This document shows positions 1 through 6,269 of a DNA stretch of 15,231 bases, piece by piece. This DNA comes from Candidatus Acetothermia bacterium. Its GTDB lineage: Bacteria > Bipolaricaulota > Bipolaricaulia > RBG-16-55-9 > DRXL01. The notes beneath the pieces were generated by a model that saw only the letters and a program-made list of their open reading frames with translations, did no database searches and was not told where the DNA came from. Position 1 is the stretch's first letter; every line of letters begins with the position of its first letter. The stretch lies in contig JAPWVB010000022.1 in assembly GCA_028275205.1 (NCBI GenBank), positions 1 to 15,231 of the forward strand. The letters are read 5' to 3'. The position numbers were made by a program, and so were the translations under genes.

Positions 1-90
1 GGCTTCGCCTGGACAAGCTTCGCTTGACGTGCATCGTGCCGCCGCAGGCGGCACGGTGTACGGTCCAGGCGAAGCCTGGCGAAGCCTGGT
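1..90 (+). repeat. Palindromic element copy A, inside a coding sequence
   Basis: Four hairpin modules are visible: a hairpin cut by the window edge (GGCTTCGCCTGG, 1-12), CAAGCTTCGCTTG (14-26), a 9-bp stem CGTGCCGCC/GGCGGCACG with loop GCA (35-55), and CCAGGCGAAGCCTGG (65-79). A partial repeat CGAAGCCTGG (80-89) follows. Spacers are 8-9 nt. The reading frame passes through without a stop and gives QASLDVH...YGPGEAWRSL. The left boundary lies outside the window. Confidence 0.85.
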
Positions 91-535
91 CTATCGCAAG
101 GAGGAGATCTACTGGGGCGAGGCGCTCGATCGTGCTCCGGAGATTCTTGTTGTCCCACCGGACGGGGTCATGGCCGTAGGCACGACGGAGTTCCTCTCCA
201 ATAGGGTGATCACGCCAACGTATGCCGGATCGGGCTGGCACCGCATGGAGGGGATCTTCATCGCCGCGGGGAAGGCTATTGAGCCTGGCCCCAAGCAGAA
301 GCTTCGCATTGTGGATCTCTTCCCGACCATTGTGGCGCTGCTGGGGCTTCCCCTCCCCAAAGGGCTCGACGGCCAGCAAGCTTCGCTTGACCTTCATCTT
401 CGCCAGCCATCGGCTGGCGAAGGCGAACAGCCTGGGCGAAGCCTGGTCTTGCCGCGCAGCGGCAAGGTGTCCAGTCCAGGCGAAGCCTGGGAGAAGGAGA
501 TCCGCGAGCGCCTCCAGGGCCTGGGGTATATCTAA
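2..535 (+). CDS. Alkaline-phosphatase-superfamily phosphodiesterase, C-terminal part
   Basis: The frame is open to the left edge, so this is the 3' part of a longer gene; the GTG at 29 is unlikely to be the true start. The visible protein reads YRKEEIYWG, RAPEILVVPPDG, then HRMEGIFIAAGKAIEPG and RIVDLFPTIVALLGLPLPKGLDG. This is the usual C-terminal end of type I phosphodiesterase/nucleotide pyrophosphatase-like proteins of the alkaline phosphatase superfamily, and the His of HRMEG would be a metal ligand. The final EIRERLQGLGYI is also typical of these proteins. Substrate is unknown; members cleave phosphate esters or act on lipid or glycan head groups. Two palindromic repeat elements interrupt the frame without breaking it: one before YRKEE (element at 1-90) and one between LDGQ and EKEIRERL (377-490). 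The stop lies 2 nt before the next gene, so the two are probably co-translated. Confidence 0.85.
   Translation, partial: ASPGQASLDVHRAAAGGTVYGPGEAWRSLVYRKEEIYWGEALDRAPEILVVPPDGVMAVGTTEFLSNRVITPTYAGSGWHRMEGIFIAAGKAIEPGPKQKLRIVDLFPTIVALLGLPLPKGLDGQQASLDLHLRQPSAGEGEQPGRSLVLPRSGKVSSPGEAWEKEIRERLQGLGYI
377..490 (+). repeat. Palindromic element copy B (double), inside a coding sequence
   Basis: The modules are CAAGCTTCGCTTG (377-389), an 11-bp perfect stem CTTCGCCAGCC/GGCTGGCGAAG with loop ATC (398-422), CCTGGGCGAAGCCTGG (431-446), a second middle stem CTTGCCGC/GCGGCAAG with loop GCA (448-466), and CCAGGCGAAGCCTGG (476-490). It is 114 bp, exactly 38 codons, lying between the phosphodiesterase's GLDGQ and its typical C-terminal helix. 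The middle-plus-right modules occur twice, suggesting tandem growth or nested insertion. Confidence 0.85.
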
Positions 536-537
536 CT

Positions 538-1626
538 ATGGGACGCCATCTGTTCGCGTTCGGGTCAGCACTCTTGGGTATAGGGATCCTCTGCGGGGTG
601 CTGGTCTATCTGGGCTGGGAGAGCGGTTCAGATCTTGGGGCGCGGTTTGTCGCGGGCGTGGGGATTGTCATCCGTCAGATCGAGATGCTGGGGCTGTGGG
701 GTTTTCTGTCGCTGGCGGGGGTCATCCTGGCGACGCTGCTCTGTTGGTCGCTCAGTTGGTGGATCATTCTGAGGGCGTATGGGGTGCGAGTCGGGTGGTG
801 GGCCACGTGGCGGGCGCGGGTCTGCGGCTTCGCGATCACCTATCTGACGCCCTCGATGTATCTTGGGGGCGAGCCGGCGAGCGTCTATCTCATCGCGCGG
901 GAGACTGGGGGGGCTTCCCCAGCGACTCGCATCGTGGCTACGATCTTAGTCGCCAAGCTCTTAGAGGGGCTCTGCCTGTTGGCGTTTATTTATCTTGGGG
1001 TCTACTATGCGTTGGCGACGAAGCTCTTGCCGTTGGACGACACAGGGGCGATCGTGACGGGGATGGTGCTCTTTGGGGCCTTCTTGGCGCTGTTGCTGAT
1101 TAATTTAGCGGGGCATCGGTTGTGGGGGACGCGGCTGTTAGGGTGGCTGAGAGACCGTCTGCCGTGGAAGCGGGCCCTTTCGATTGCAGAATCGAAAGTG
1201 CGCGAAGTCGAGGAGGACGTCTTCATAGCGTTTAAGGAGCACGGGCGGGCGACGCTGCTGGCGTTTGTGTGCAATCTGTGTGCGACGTTCTTTGTCTTCG
1301 TGCGGCCGCAGGTCTTCTTTCTCTTTGCGTTGCGGGCGTTCTTTCCGGTGTCGCATCTGGCGATGATTTATACGCTGTTTATCTTTCTGGGGGCGTTCTT
1401 CTGGGTGACGCCGGGGGGCACGGGGATCTTTGAGGTGGGCAGTTGGGGGATTTTCAGTTTATTTCCGCTCATATCGTTGGTCACTCGTGCCCCGATACCC
1501 GTGCCGCAAGAGAGCGCGATTGCGTTTGCGTTGGCGCTGAAGACGATCGAGTTTCCGTTGGTGGGGCTGGGGCTGTTCTATCTAATCCGTGTGGGTTTTT
1601 TGAAGATTCCCACAACACGGCTTTGA
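538..1626 (+). CDS. Lysylphosphatidylglycerol synthase TM-domain / flippase-like membrane protein
   Basis: This is a 362-residue polytopic membrane protein with many hydrophobic segments from the N-terminus (LFAFGSALLGIGILCGVLVYLG) to the C-terminus. Family hallmarks are the LTPSMYLGGEPASVYLI segment, followed by ATRIVATILVAKLLEGL, and VTPGGTGIFEVG near the end. These match the LPG_synthase_TM (UPF0104/MprF-N-terminal, AglD-like) family, members of which translocate lipids or lipid-linked sugars. The soluble aminoacyltransferase domain of MprF is absent, so this is the flippase-like part only. The ATG lies 2 nt after the phosphodiesterase stop, implying translational coupling and possibly a shared lipid or glycan substrate (inference). 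The exact substrate cannot be read from sequence. Confidence 0.85.
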   Translation: MGRHLFAFGSALLGIGILCGVLVYLGWESGSDLGARFVAGVGIVIRQIEMLGLWGFLSLAGVILATLLCWSLSWWIILRAYGVRVGWWATWRARVCGFAITYLTPSMYLGGEPASVYLIARETGGASPATRIVATILVAKLLEGLCLLAFIYLGVYYALATKLLPLDDTGAIVTGMVLFGAFLALLLINLAGHRLWGTRLLGWLRDRLPWKRALSIAESKVREVEEDVFIAFKEHGRATLLAFVCNLCATFFVFVRPQVFFLFALRAFFPVSHLAMIYTLFIFLGAFFWVTPGGTGIFEVGSWGIFSLFPLISLVTRAPIPVPQESAIAFALALKTIEFPLVGLGLFYLIRVGFLKIPTTRL

Positions 1627-1634
1627 ACCCCCTC

Positions 1635-1664
1635 TTGACACACGCCCCTAAGGAGTGCTAGACT
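1635..1664 (+). promoter_or_regulatory. Sigma70-like promoter for the beta-propeller gene
   Basis: A perfect -35 TTGACA (1635-1640) is followed by an 18-nt spacer and a -10 TAGACT (1659-1664; 4 of 6). It lies just after the stop of the upstream membrane protein gene. Transcription would start near 1671, immediately before the AAAGGAGGT ribosome-binding site (1672-1680). Confidence 0.7.
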
Positions 1665-1687
1665 GAGCTTCAAAGGAGGTGGCTTCG

Positions 1688-3280
1688 ATGAAGGGCAAGG
1701 TATTCGTTTTTGTAGGCCTGGCCCTCATAGGGCTGGGGATAGGCAATTCGGTCGCTCAGGCTCCCAATGTGGAGGACTTCGAGACGGGCAACTTGACGAA
1801 GTTTCCTTGGCAGACCGGCGGGGATGCCCCGTGGGTGATCACCCCAGTCAGCCACGGCGGAGCCTATGCCGTTCAGGCCGGCAAGATTGGGGATAATCAG
1901 CGAAGCTGGCTCCAGGTCACTCTCAACGTGATCAAAGACGATAAGATCAGCTTTTGGTTTCAAGTATCCTCGGAGGCGAACGCTGACTTCCTACTTTTTT
2001 CCATTGACGGAAAGTTCCAAGGCCGCTGGTCCGGGGAGATCGGCTGGCAGGAGGCTCGCTTCCCGGTAACGGCTGGTAATCACACCTTCCGTTGGGAATA
2101 CATTAAGGACGGCTCAGGCTCCTTTGGTAAGGACACTGCCTATCTGGATGACATCGCTTTCCCAAGCTTCTCAATTTCGCCACCCCCGCCAACTCTTCAG
2201 CCTTGGGACAAGACCTTCGGCGGGAGTGGTAATGATTGGGGCTTCTCTGTGCAGCAGACCAGCGATGGGGGCTTTATCATACTAGGAGAGACAAGGTCTT
2301 TCGGTGCAGGAGAAAGTGACGTTTGGCTAATCAAGACTGACGCTAACGGGAACAAGCTCTGGGATCAGACCTTCGGCGGGAGCAGGGATGATGGGGGCGT
2401 CTCCGTGCAGCAGACGAGCGATGGCGGTTACATCCTCGTGGGATCCACACACTCTTTCGGTTCGGGGTACTATGACGTTTGGCTAATCAAGGCTGACGCT
2501 AACGGGAACAAGCTCTGGGACAGGACCTTTGGCGGAGGCAAAGACGATTACGGCTTATCTGTTCAGCAGACCAGCGATGGCGGTTACATCTTGGTTGGGA
2601 GGACGGTCTCCTTTGGCGCAGGGGATGGTGACGTTTGGTTGATCAAGACTGATGGTAACGGGAACAAGCTCTGGGACAGGACTTTGGGTGGAAGCAGAGA
2701 TGATTGGGGCCGCTCTGTGCAGCAGACCAATGATGGCGGTTACATCCTCGTGGGAGCCACATACTCTTTCGGCTCAGGGAACTATGACGTTTGGTTGATC
2801 AAGACTAATGCCAATGGGAACAAGCTCTGGGACAGGACCTTTGGGGGGAGCGGAGATGATTATGGCTACTCTGTGCAGCAGACCAATGACAGCGGGTATA
2901 TCCTCCTGGGGACATCAAAATTTGGAGGAGACTACGGCTTCCGGCTGATCAAGACTGATGCTAATGGGAATGAGCTCTGGGACAAGGCTTTTGGTGGAAG
3001 CAAGGATGATTGGGGCCGCTCTGTACAGCAGACCAGTGATGGTGGTTACATCCTGCTCGGGTGGACATACTCCTTCGGTGCAGGGAATGCTGATGTTTGG
3101 CTGATCAAGACCGATGCCAATGGGAATAAGCAGTGGGAGAAGACCTTCGGTGGGAGCTCTGGGGATTTTGGCTACTCAGTGCAGCAGACCTCTGATGGCG
3201 GCTACATTCTCGTGGGGGGAACATACTCCTTCGGCACAGAGGGGTCAGCTGATGTCTGGCTGATCAAGTATCGGCCGTGA
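1688..3280 (+). CDS. Secreted protein with N-terminal beta-sandwich and seven-bladed beta-propeller-like repeats
   Basis: The start is taken as ATG 1688, because AGGAGG ends 8 nt upstream; an in-frame GTG at 1679 overlaps that SD and is rejected. The product is 530 residues. Residues 1-25 (MKGKVFVFVGLALIGLGIG...) form a signal peptide. Residues ~30-160 (EDFETGNLTKFPWQTGG ... YLDDIAF) look like a carbohydrate-binding or MAM-like jelly-roll domain. A PPPP linker leads to seven repeats of about 52 residues (from residue 173 to the end) with the pattern WDxTFGGSxDDxGxSVQQTSDGGYIL(V/L)GxTxSFGxGxxDVWLIKTDANGNKL. Seven copies suggest one closed propeller. The fifth repeat is two residues short and diverges (GTSKFGGDYGFRLIK). 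It is probably an extracellular or cell-surface binding protein; no catalytic motif is visible. Confidence 0.8.
   Translation: MKGKVFVFVGLALIGLGIGNSVAQAPNVEDFETGNLTKFPWQTGGDAPWVITPVSHGGAYAVQAGKIGDNQRSWLQVTLNVIKDDKISFWFQVSSEANADFLLFSIDGKFQGRWSGEIGWQEARFPVTAGNHTFRWEYIKDGSGSFGKDTAYLDDIAFPSFSISPPPPTLQPWDKTFGGSGNDWGFSVQQTSDGGFIILGETRSFGAGESDVWLIKTDANGNKLWDQTFGGSRDDGGVSVQQTSDGGYILVGSTHSFGSGYYDVWLIKADANGNKLWDRTFGGGKDDYGLSVQQTSDGGYILVGRTVSFGAGDGDVWLIKTDGNGNKLWDRTLGGSRDDWGRSVQQTNDGGYILVGATYSFGSGNYDVWLIKTNANGNKLWDRTFGGSGDDYGYSVQQTNDSGYILLGTSKFGGDYGFRLIKTDANGNELWDKAFGGSKDDWGRSVQQTSDGGYILLGWTYSFGAGNADVWLIKTDANGNKQWEKTFGGSSGDFGYSVQQTSDGGYILVGGTYSFGTEGSADVWLIKYRP
2204..3277 (+). repeat. Seven tandem ~156-bp coding repeats
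   Basis: DNA-level repeats underlie the propeller blades. Phrases such as GTGCAGCAGACCAGCGATGG, GACGTTTGGCTAATCAAG and AACGGGAACAAGCTCTGGGA recur with a period of ~156 bp and few changes. The similarity extends to synonymous positions, which points to recent duplication or gene conversion rather than only protein-level conservation. Confidence 0.85.
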
Positions 3281-3286
3281 GGGGAT

Positions 3287-3357
3287 GGCCCTCACCCCGC
3301 CCTGCGGGCACCCCTCTCCCGTCAGTGACGACGGGAGAGGGGGCAGGGTTGAGGGCC
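3287..3357. repeat. REP-like palindrome, copy 1
   Basis: Outer arms GGCCCTCA (3287-3294) and TGAGGGCC (3350-3357) enclose a 13-bp perfect stem, CCCCTCTCCCGTC (3311-3323) with GACGGGAGAGGGG (3330-3342) and a 6-nt loop. It lies 6 nt after the stop of the propeller gene, in the gap between convergent genes. It has no T-run, so it may protect mRNA 3' ends rather than act as a classic terminator. A second member lies at 9958-10010. Confidence 0.8.
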
Positions 3358-3370
3358 TACACCCTCAAGC

Positions 3371-3420
3371 CCCTGCCAAGCCAGAGGCTGGCGAAGGCGA
3401 GCAGTCCAGACGGGGTCTGG
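3371..3420 (+). repeat. Palindromic element copy C, degenerate, intergenic
   Basis: This is the only copy of the hairpin-module family outside a gene. It has an imperfect middle stem (GCCAAGCC ... GGCTGGC, one bulged base) followed by GCGAGCAGT and the right module CCAGACGGGGTCTGG (3406-3420), whose loop is GGG instead of GAA. The left module is missing or decayed. Between it and the downstream VWA gene end (3421-3459) nothing else is recognised. Confidence 0.7.
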
Positions 3421-3459
3421 AGCCTTCCGTGGGTATTTCCGTGCTTTCCGTGATTCAAA

Positions 3460-5550
3460 TTACTTCACGTTGGGATTGCTGCTGGCGAACGGCCCGTTGG
3501 GGTTGGGCACAAGCCAAATAGTCAACACGTAAGCCGCCCCGACCCTGGGCCAACTCTCCACACTGAACCCAAAGAGCCGCCCCTCGTCGGGCTTAAATCC
3601 CACATAACGAACCCCGACTAATCGCTGGGCGCTGTCATAGAGCAAGAGCGGCGGAGTCGTCAGCGCCAATGGTTGATTGAGAATCTTCTCGTTCAGATAG
3701 ACCTGCCCCAGCCCAGACACAAACGACCCCAACGGACGATACCCCTCAGCTTGAGCCGCACTTATGTCGCGATAGCGCGAGAAGTTTTTGTAGCTGTAGT
3801 TTAAGTGATTGAGCGTCTCTAGGTCTTGCTGGGTGAGCAAATATCGCGTCCCTGGAACATAGACTCCGATGCCAAAGCGCGTCGCCGCGTCCTTGAGCTC
3901 TTCGTCGCTGACCCGCCCGTCGCGCGTGTAGTACTTCAACCAATCGGGAAAGCTCAGCTCCCCCGTCAGTTCCGTCGTCGCGAGGGAGTTTATATCAAAC
4001 CCCAAGGGGACGCGCCCGATGACCGTCACGATTGCAGAGAACTCCGCGGTGCGCCCTTGGCTGTTGGTGACCCGCAGCGTCACGGTTCGCGGCCCAGAAT
4101 CGCTGAACGTGTGTTGGACGATGGGAGTGGTCACGGTCTCGTCGAAAGTGCCGTCGCCGTTCCAGTCCCACTCGTATTGGGTGATCGCGCCGTTGCCCGA
4201 CTGCGACGCCGAAGCGTCAAACGTTACGGGCTCGCCGGCGTTCGGCGCCGCAGGGGAGAACGTAAACTGCGCCCGGGGGATCGCTGAGACCATCTGCCCC
4301 ACACCGATGATCGTCACGGTCTTGGTGAACTCTGCGGTGGCGCCATCTTCGTCGGTCACCCGCAGCGTCACGTTAAAATTCCCCACAGACTCGAAGACGC
4401 GACAGATCTGAGGCTCTGTCACGGATTCATCGAACGTTCCGTCGCCGTCGAAGTCCCATGCGTATTGAACAATCTTGCCGTCGGGGTCGCGGGATTCTCG
4501 CGCGTCGAAGCAGACGCGCTCGTTAATCTTGGGAGTTTCGGGGGCGAAGCGAAACGCCGCGACCGGGGGTTTATTGATCTTATTCACCGTGAGGGTCACG
4601 GTGGGGATGCTCTCTCTTTGAAGTTTATTTTTGGGGTCGCGGTACTCGATCAAGGCTTTAGGGGTTATAGAGCCACTCTGGCGAGCGCCGATCTGAAACG
4701 AGACAGTCCGAGTCTCGCCGGCGACGACGACGGGGAGGTTCCATTCGAGGACGGTCGCGCCCTTCGCGCCGCGCCGCACTTGGGCGGGTTCAAACGCACT
4801 TTCAAAAATAATCTGTTCGGGCAGCGTCACTGTGAGCCGCACGAAGCGCGCGACCGCCTGGCGACCGAGTTTTTTCAGAATGCTTTCGTAGACTTGGGTA
4901 TTGTAATTTCCAAAGAACGCTCCCCCGGACTTCTGGGCGATCTGGCTGAGGGCGACGCGATTGGCGGCCCCGCTGAGGCCCAGGGCATAGATAGGAATGT
5001 TATTCTCTCCGGCGCGCTGGGCTTCAGGCAGGGGCAGGCGCCCCACGAGACTATTCCCATCCGAGGGCAAGATGATCGCGCGGAATGCTTCGGGGCGGCC
5101 ATTGTTCACAAGCTCATCAATAGCTAATGCTAAAGCTTCGCCTAGGGCGGTCTTCTTGCCCGGCTGGGCTCCGTCAATGATCTGATAGACCTGGGCGCGA
5201 TCGGGCGAGAGCGGGAGAAGCATCTCAGCGGTTTCGGCAAAGCCAACCACGGCGATCCGGTCATTCTCGTGGAGATGCTGCACAAACTCCTTGCCGATCT
5301 TCTTCACTGTAGAGAGGTTGACGCTGGCCGAGCGATCTAATAAGAAGACGACGTCTATGGGTCGTTCTGGGGCGGGGAGACCGCGCAGCAGAATCTTTAT
5401 AGCTGCGGAATCGGGGGACTGCCCGCTGCTCTTGGTGAAGATCTCCTGAGGGTCTACGAGGGATTCGACGAGCAGCTGAGGCGTCTGGGCGACACCCGTC
5501 GCTGTCAGGGCGATCACGAAGATTATGAAGAGCTTCGCTCGTGTGTACAC
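3460..5550 (-). CDS. Secreted VWA-domain protein with two PKD domains
   Basis: The product is 696 residues from a GTG start. Residues 1-21 form a signal peptide (LFIIFVIALTATGVAQ). A von Willebrand factor A domain spans ~65-232 with an intact MIDAS: DRSAS (72-76), T134 in GKKTALGEAL and D164 in LPSDG. A beta-rich linker (~235-325) leads to PKD domain 1 (~329-414, YAWDFDGDGTFDE) and PKD domain 2 (~425-510, YEWDWNGDGTFDE). The last ~185 residues are not recognised. Role: extracytoplasmic metal-dependent protein or ligand binding; the partner is unknown. The gene is the last of the gpsA-gcvT-lipB row (32-nt gap after lipB), but a good promoter (5557-5586) suggests it is also transcribed alone. 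There is no SD upstream of the start, and the promoter position implies a leaderless mRNA. Confidence 0.85.
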   Translation of the reverse strand: MYTRAKLFIIFVIALTATGVAQTPQLLVESLVDPQEIFTKSSGQSPDSAAIKILLRGLPAPERPIDVVFLLDRSASVNLSTVKKIGKEFVQHLHENDRIAVVGFAETAEMLLPLSPDRAQVYQIIDGAQPGKKTALGEALALAIDELVNNGRPEAFRAIILPSDGNSLVGRLPLPEAQRAGENNIPIYALGLSGAANRVALSQIAQKSGGAFFGNYNTQVYESILKKLGRQAVARFVRLTVTLPEQIIFESAFEPAQVRRGAKGATVLEWNLPVVVAGETRTVSFQIGARQSGSITPKALIEYRDPKNKLQRESIPTVTLTVNKINKPPVAAFRFAPETPKINERVCFDARESRDPDGKIVQYAWDFDGDGTFDESVTEPQICRVFESVGNFNVTLRVTDEDGATAEFTKTVTIIGVGQMVSAIPRAQFTFSPAAPNAGEPVTFDASASQSGNGAITQYEWDWNGDGTFDETVTTPIVQHTFSDSGPRTVTLRVTNSQGRTAEFSAIVTVIGRVPLGFDINSLATTELTGELSFPDWLKYYTRDGRVSDEELKDAATRFGIGVYVPGTRYLLTQQDLETLNHLNYSYKNFSRYRDISAAQAEGYRPLGSFVSGLGQVYLNEKILNQPLALTTPPLLLYDSAQRLVGVRYVGFKPDEGRLFGFSVESWPRVGAAYVLTIWLVPNPNGPFASSNPNVK

Positions 5551-5556
5551 GTTGTG

Positions 5557-5586
5557 ATTCTAGCCGAAAGTGGGATCGAGAGTCAA
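5557..5586 (-). promoter_or_regulatory. Promoter of the VWA-PKD gene
   Basis: Read on the minus strand, -35 TTGACT (5586-5581; 5 of 6) is followed by an 18-nt spacer and -10 TAGAAT (5562-5557; 5 of 6). The -35 box overlaps the lipB stop codon. A start site about 7 nt after the -10 falls on the GTG start codon at 5550, so the transcript would have no leader. Confidence 0.65.
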
Positions 5587-6269
5587 TACTCCAGAGTAGC
5601 CGACGCTACATTCGGAGCGTGATCTTCGCTACTGAAGAGTTCCGCCCAGTGCTCCACCAGAGCGGGCTTCACTTCGGCAAGAGAGATCTCTCTCCCCAAG
5701 AGCTCCGACATGGAGGTCATCACGGTGCCGTCGAGGCCGCAGGGGCGGATCATGCGAAAATATCTTAAATCTACGGAGACGTTGAGGGCAAACCCGTGAT
5801 AGCTCACCCAGTGCCGCACGGCGATCCCGATGGAGGCGATCTTTTTTTGGCCGACCCAGACGCCGGTCAGCCCTGGGCGGCGCTGGGCGTCGAGGGAGAA
5901 ATCCCTCAGAGTGCGGATGAGGACTTCTTCAAGATCGCGCAGGAAGCGATGGATGTCGCGTCCGCGGCCTCTGAGGTCTACGATGGGGTAGCCGACGAGC
6001 TGGCCCGGACCATGAAAAGTTATACCCCCGCCGCGCTCCACGACCACCAGGCTTCGCCAGACTTCGTCTGGACTGTTCGCCTTCGCCGGCCATTGGCCGG
6101 CGAAGATGTACGGTCCAGGCGAAGCCTGGCGGCCGATGGTGAAGACCGGGGGATGCTCGACGAGAATCACCGTATCGGGGATCTCGCCGGCGCGTCGGCG
6201 GGCGACGAATTCTTTCTGCAAGCGCCAGGCTTCCTCGTAGTCTCGCAGACCCAAGTCGAGGATCGTCAT
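5583..6269 (-). CDS. lipB: Octanoyltransferase LipB (lipoate biosynthesis)
   Basis: The product is 228 residues. It transfers octanoyl from acyl carrier protein to a lysine of lipoyl domains (EC 2.3.1.181), the first step of endogenous lipoylation in the cytoplasm. Family motifs are present: VEHPPVFTIGR (37-47), RGGGITFHGPGQLVGYPIVDL (79-99), GVWVGQKKIASIGI with catalytic-type Lys143, VSYHGFALNV (155-164) and RPCGLDG with the acyl-accepting Cys177. The start codon overlaps the gcvT stop by 4 nt, so the two are translationally coupled. This fits a shared role, because the glycine cleavage H protein needs lipoate. Residues ~47-75 (QASPGP...SPDEVWRSL) are encoded by a palindromic element that occupies the normally short, variable segment between TIGR and the ERGG motif. 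All catalytic residues remain, so the enzyme is probably active. Confidence 0.92.
   Translation of the reverse strand: MTILDLGLRDYEEAWRLQKEFVARRRAGEIPDTVILVEHPPVFTIGRQASPGPYIFAGQWPAKANSPDEVWRSLVVVERGGGITFHGPGQLVGYPIVDLRGRGRDIHRFLRDLEEVLIRTLRDFSLDAQRRPGLTGVWVGQKKIASIGIAVRHWVSYHGFALNVSVDLRYFRMIRPCGLDGTVMTSMSELLGREISLAEVKPALVEHWAELFSSEDHAPNVASATLEY
6047..6129 (-). repeat. Palindromic element copy D, inside lipB
   Basis: On the plus strand: a partial CCAGGCTTCGCC (6047-6058) overlaps CCAGACTTCGTCTGG (6057-6071), followed by an 11-bp perfect middle stem CTTCGCCGGCC/GGCCGGCGAAG with loop ATT (6081-6105), then CCAGGCGAAGCCTGG (6115-6129). Both spacers are 9 nt. In lipB sense it reads QASPGP...SPDEVWRSL in frame. 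The 3' end in coding sense (GCGAAGCCTGG tail) matches that of copy A, indicating a defined element end. Confidence 0.88.

Noticed and set aside
222..1103. Long open frame overlapping two genes
   Set aside because: It is Arg/Ser/Gly-rich shadow composition with no family motif, crossing the boundary of two well-supported genes in another frame.
2204..3277. Regular repeats resembling a CRISPR-like or satellite array
   Set aside because: The period is a whole number of codons, the frame is open throughout and the repeat encodes a conserved protein blade; there are no unique spacers.
3285..3521. Small plus-strand open frame over the palindrome island
   Set aside because: It is made of two repeat elements and the end of the opposite gene; the peptide is low-complexity.
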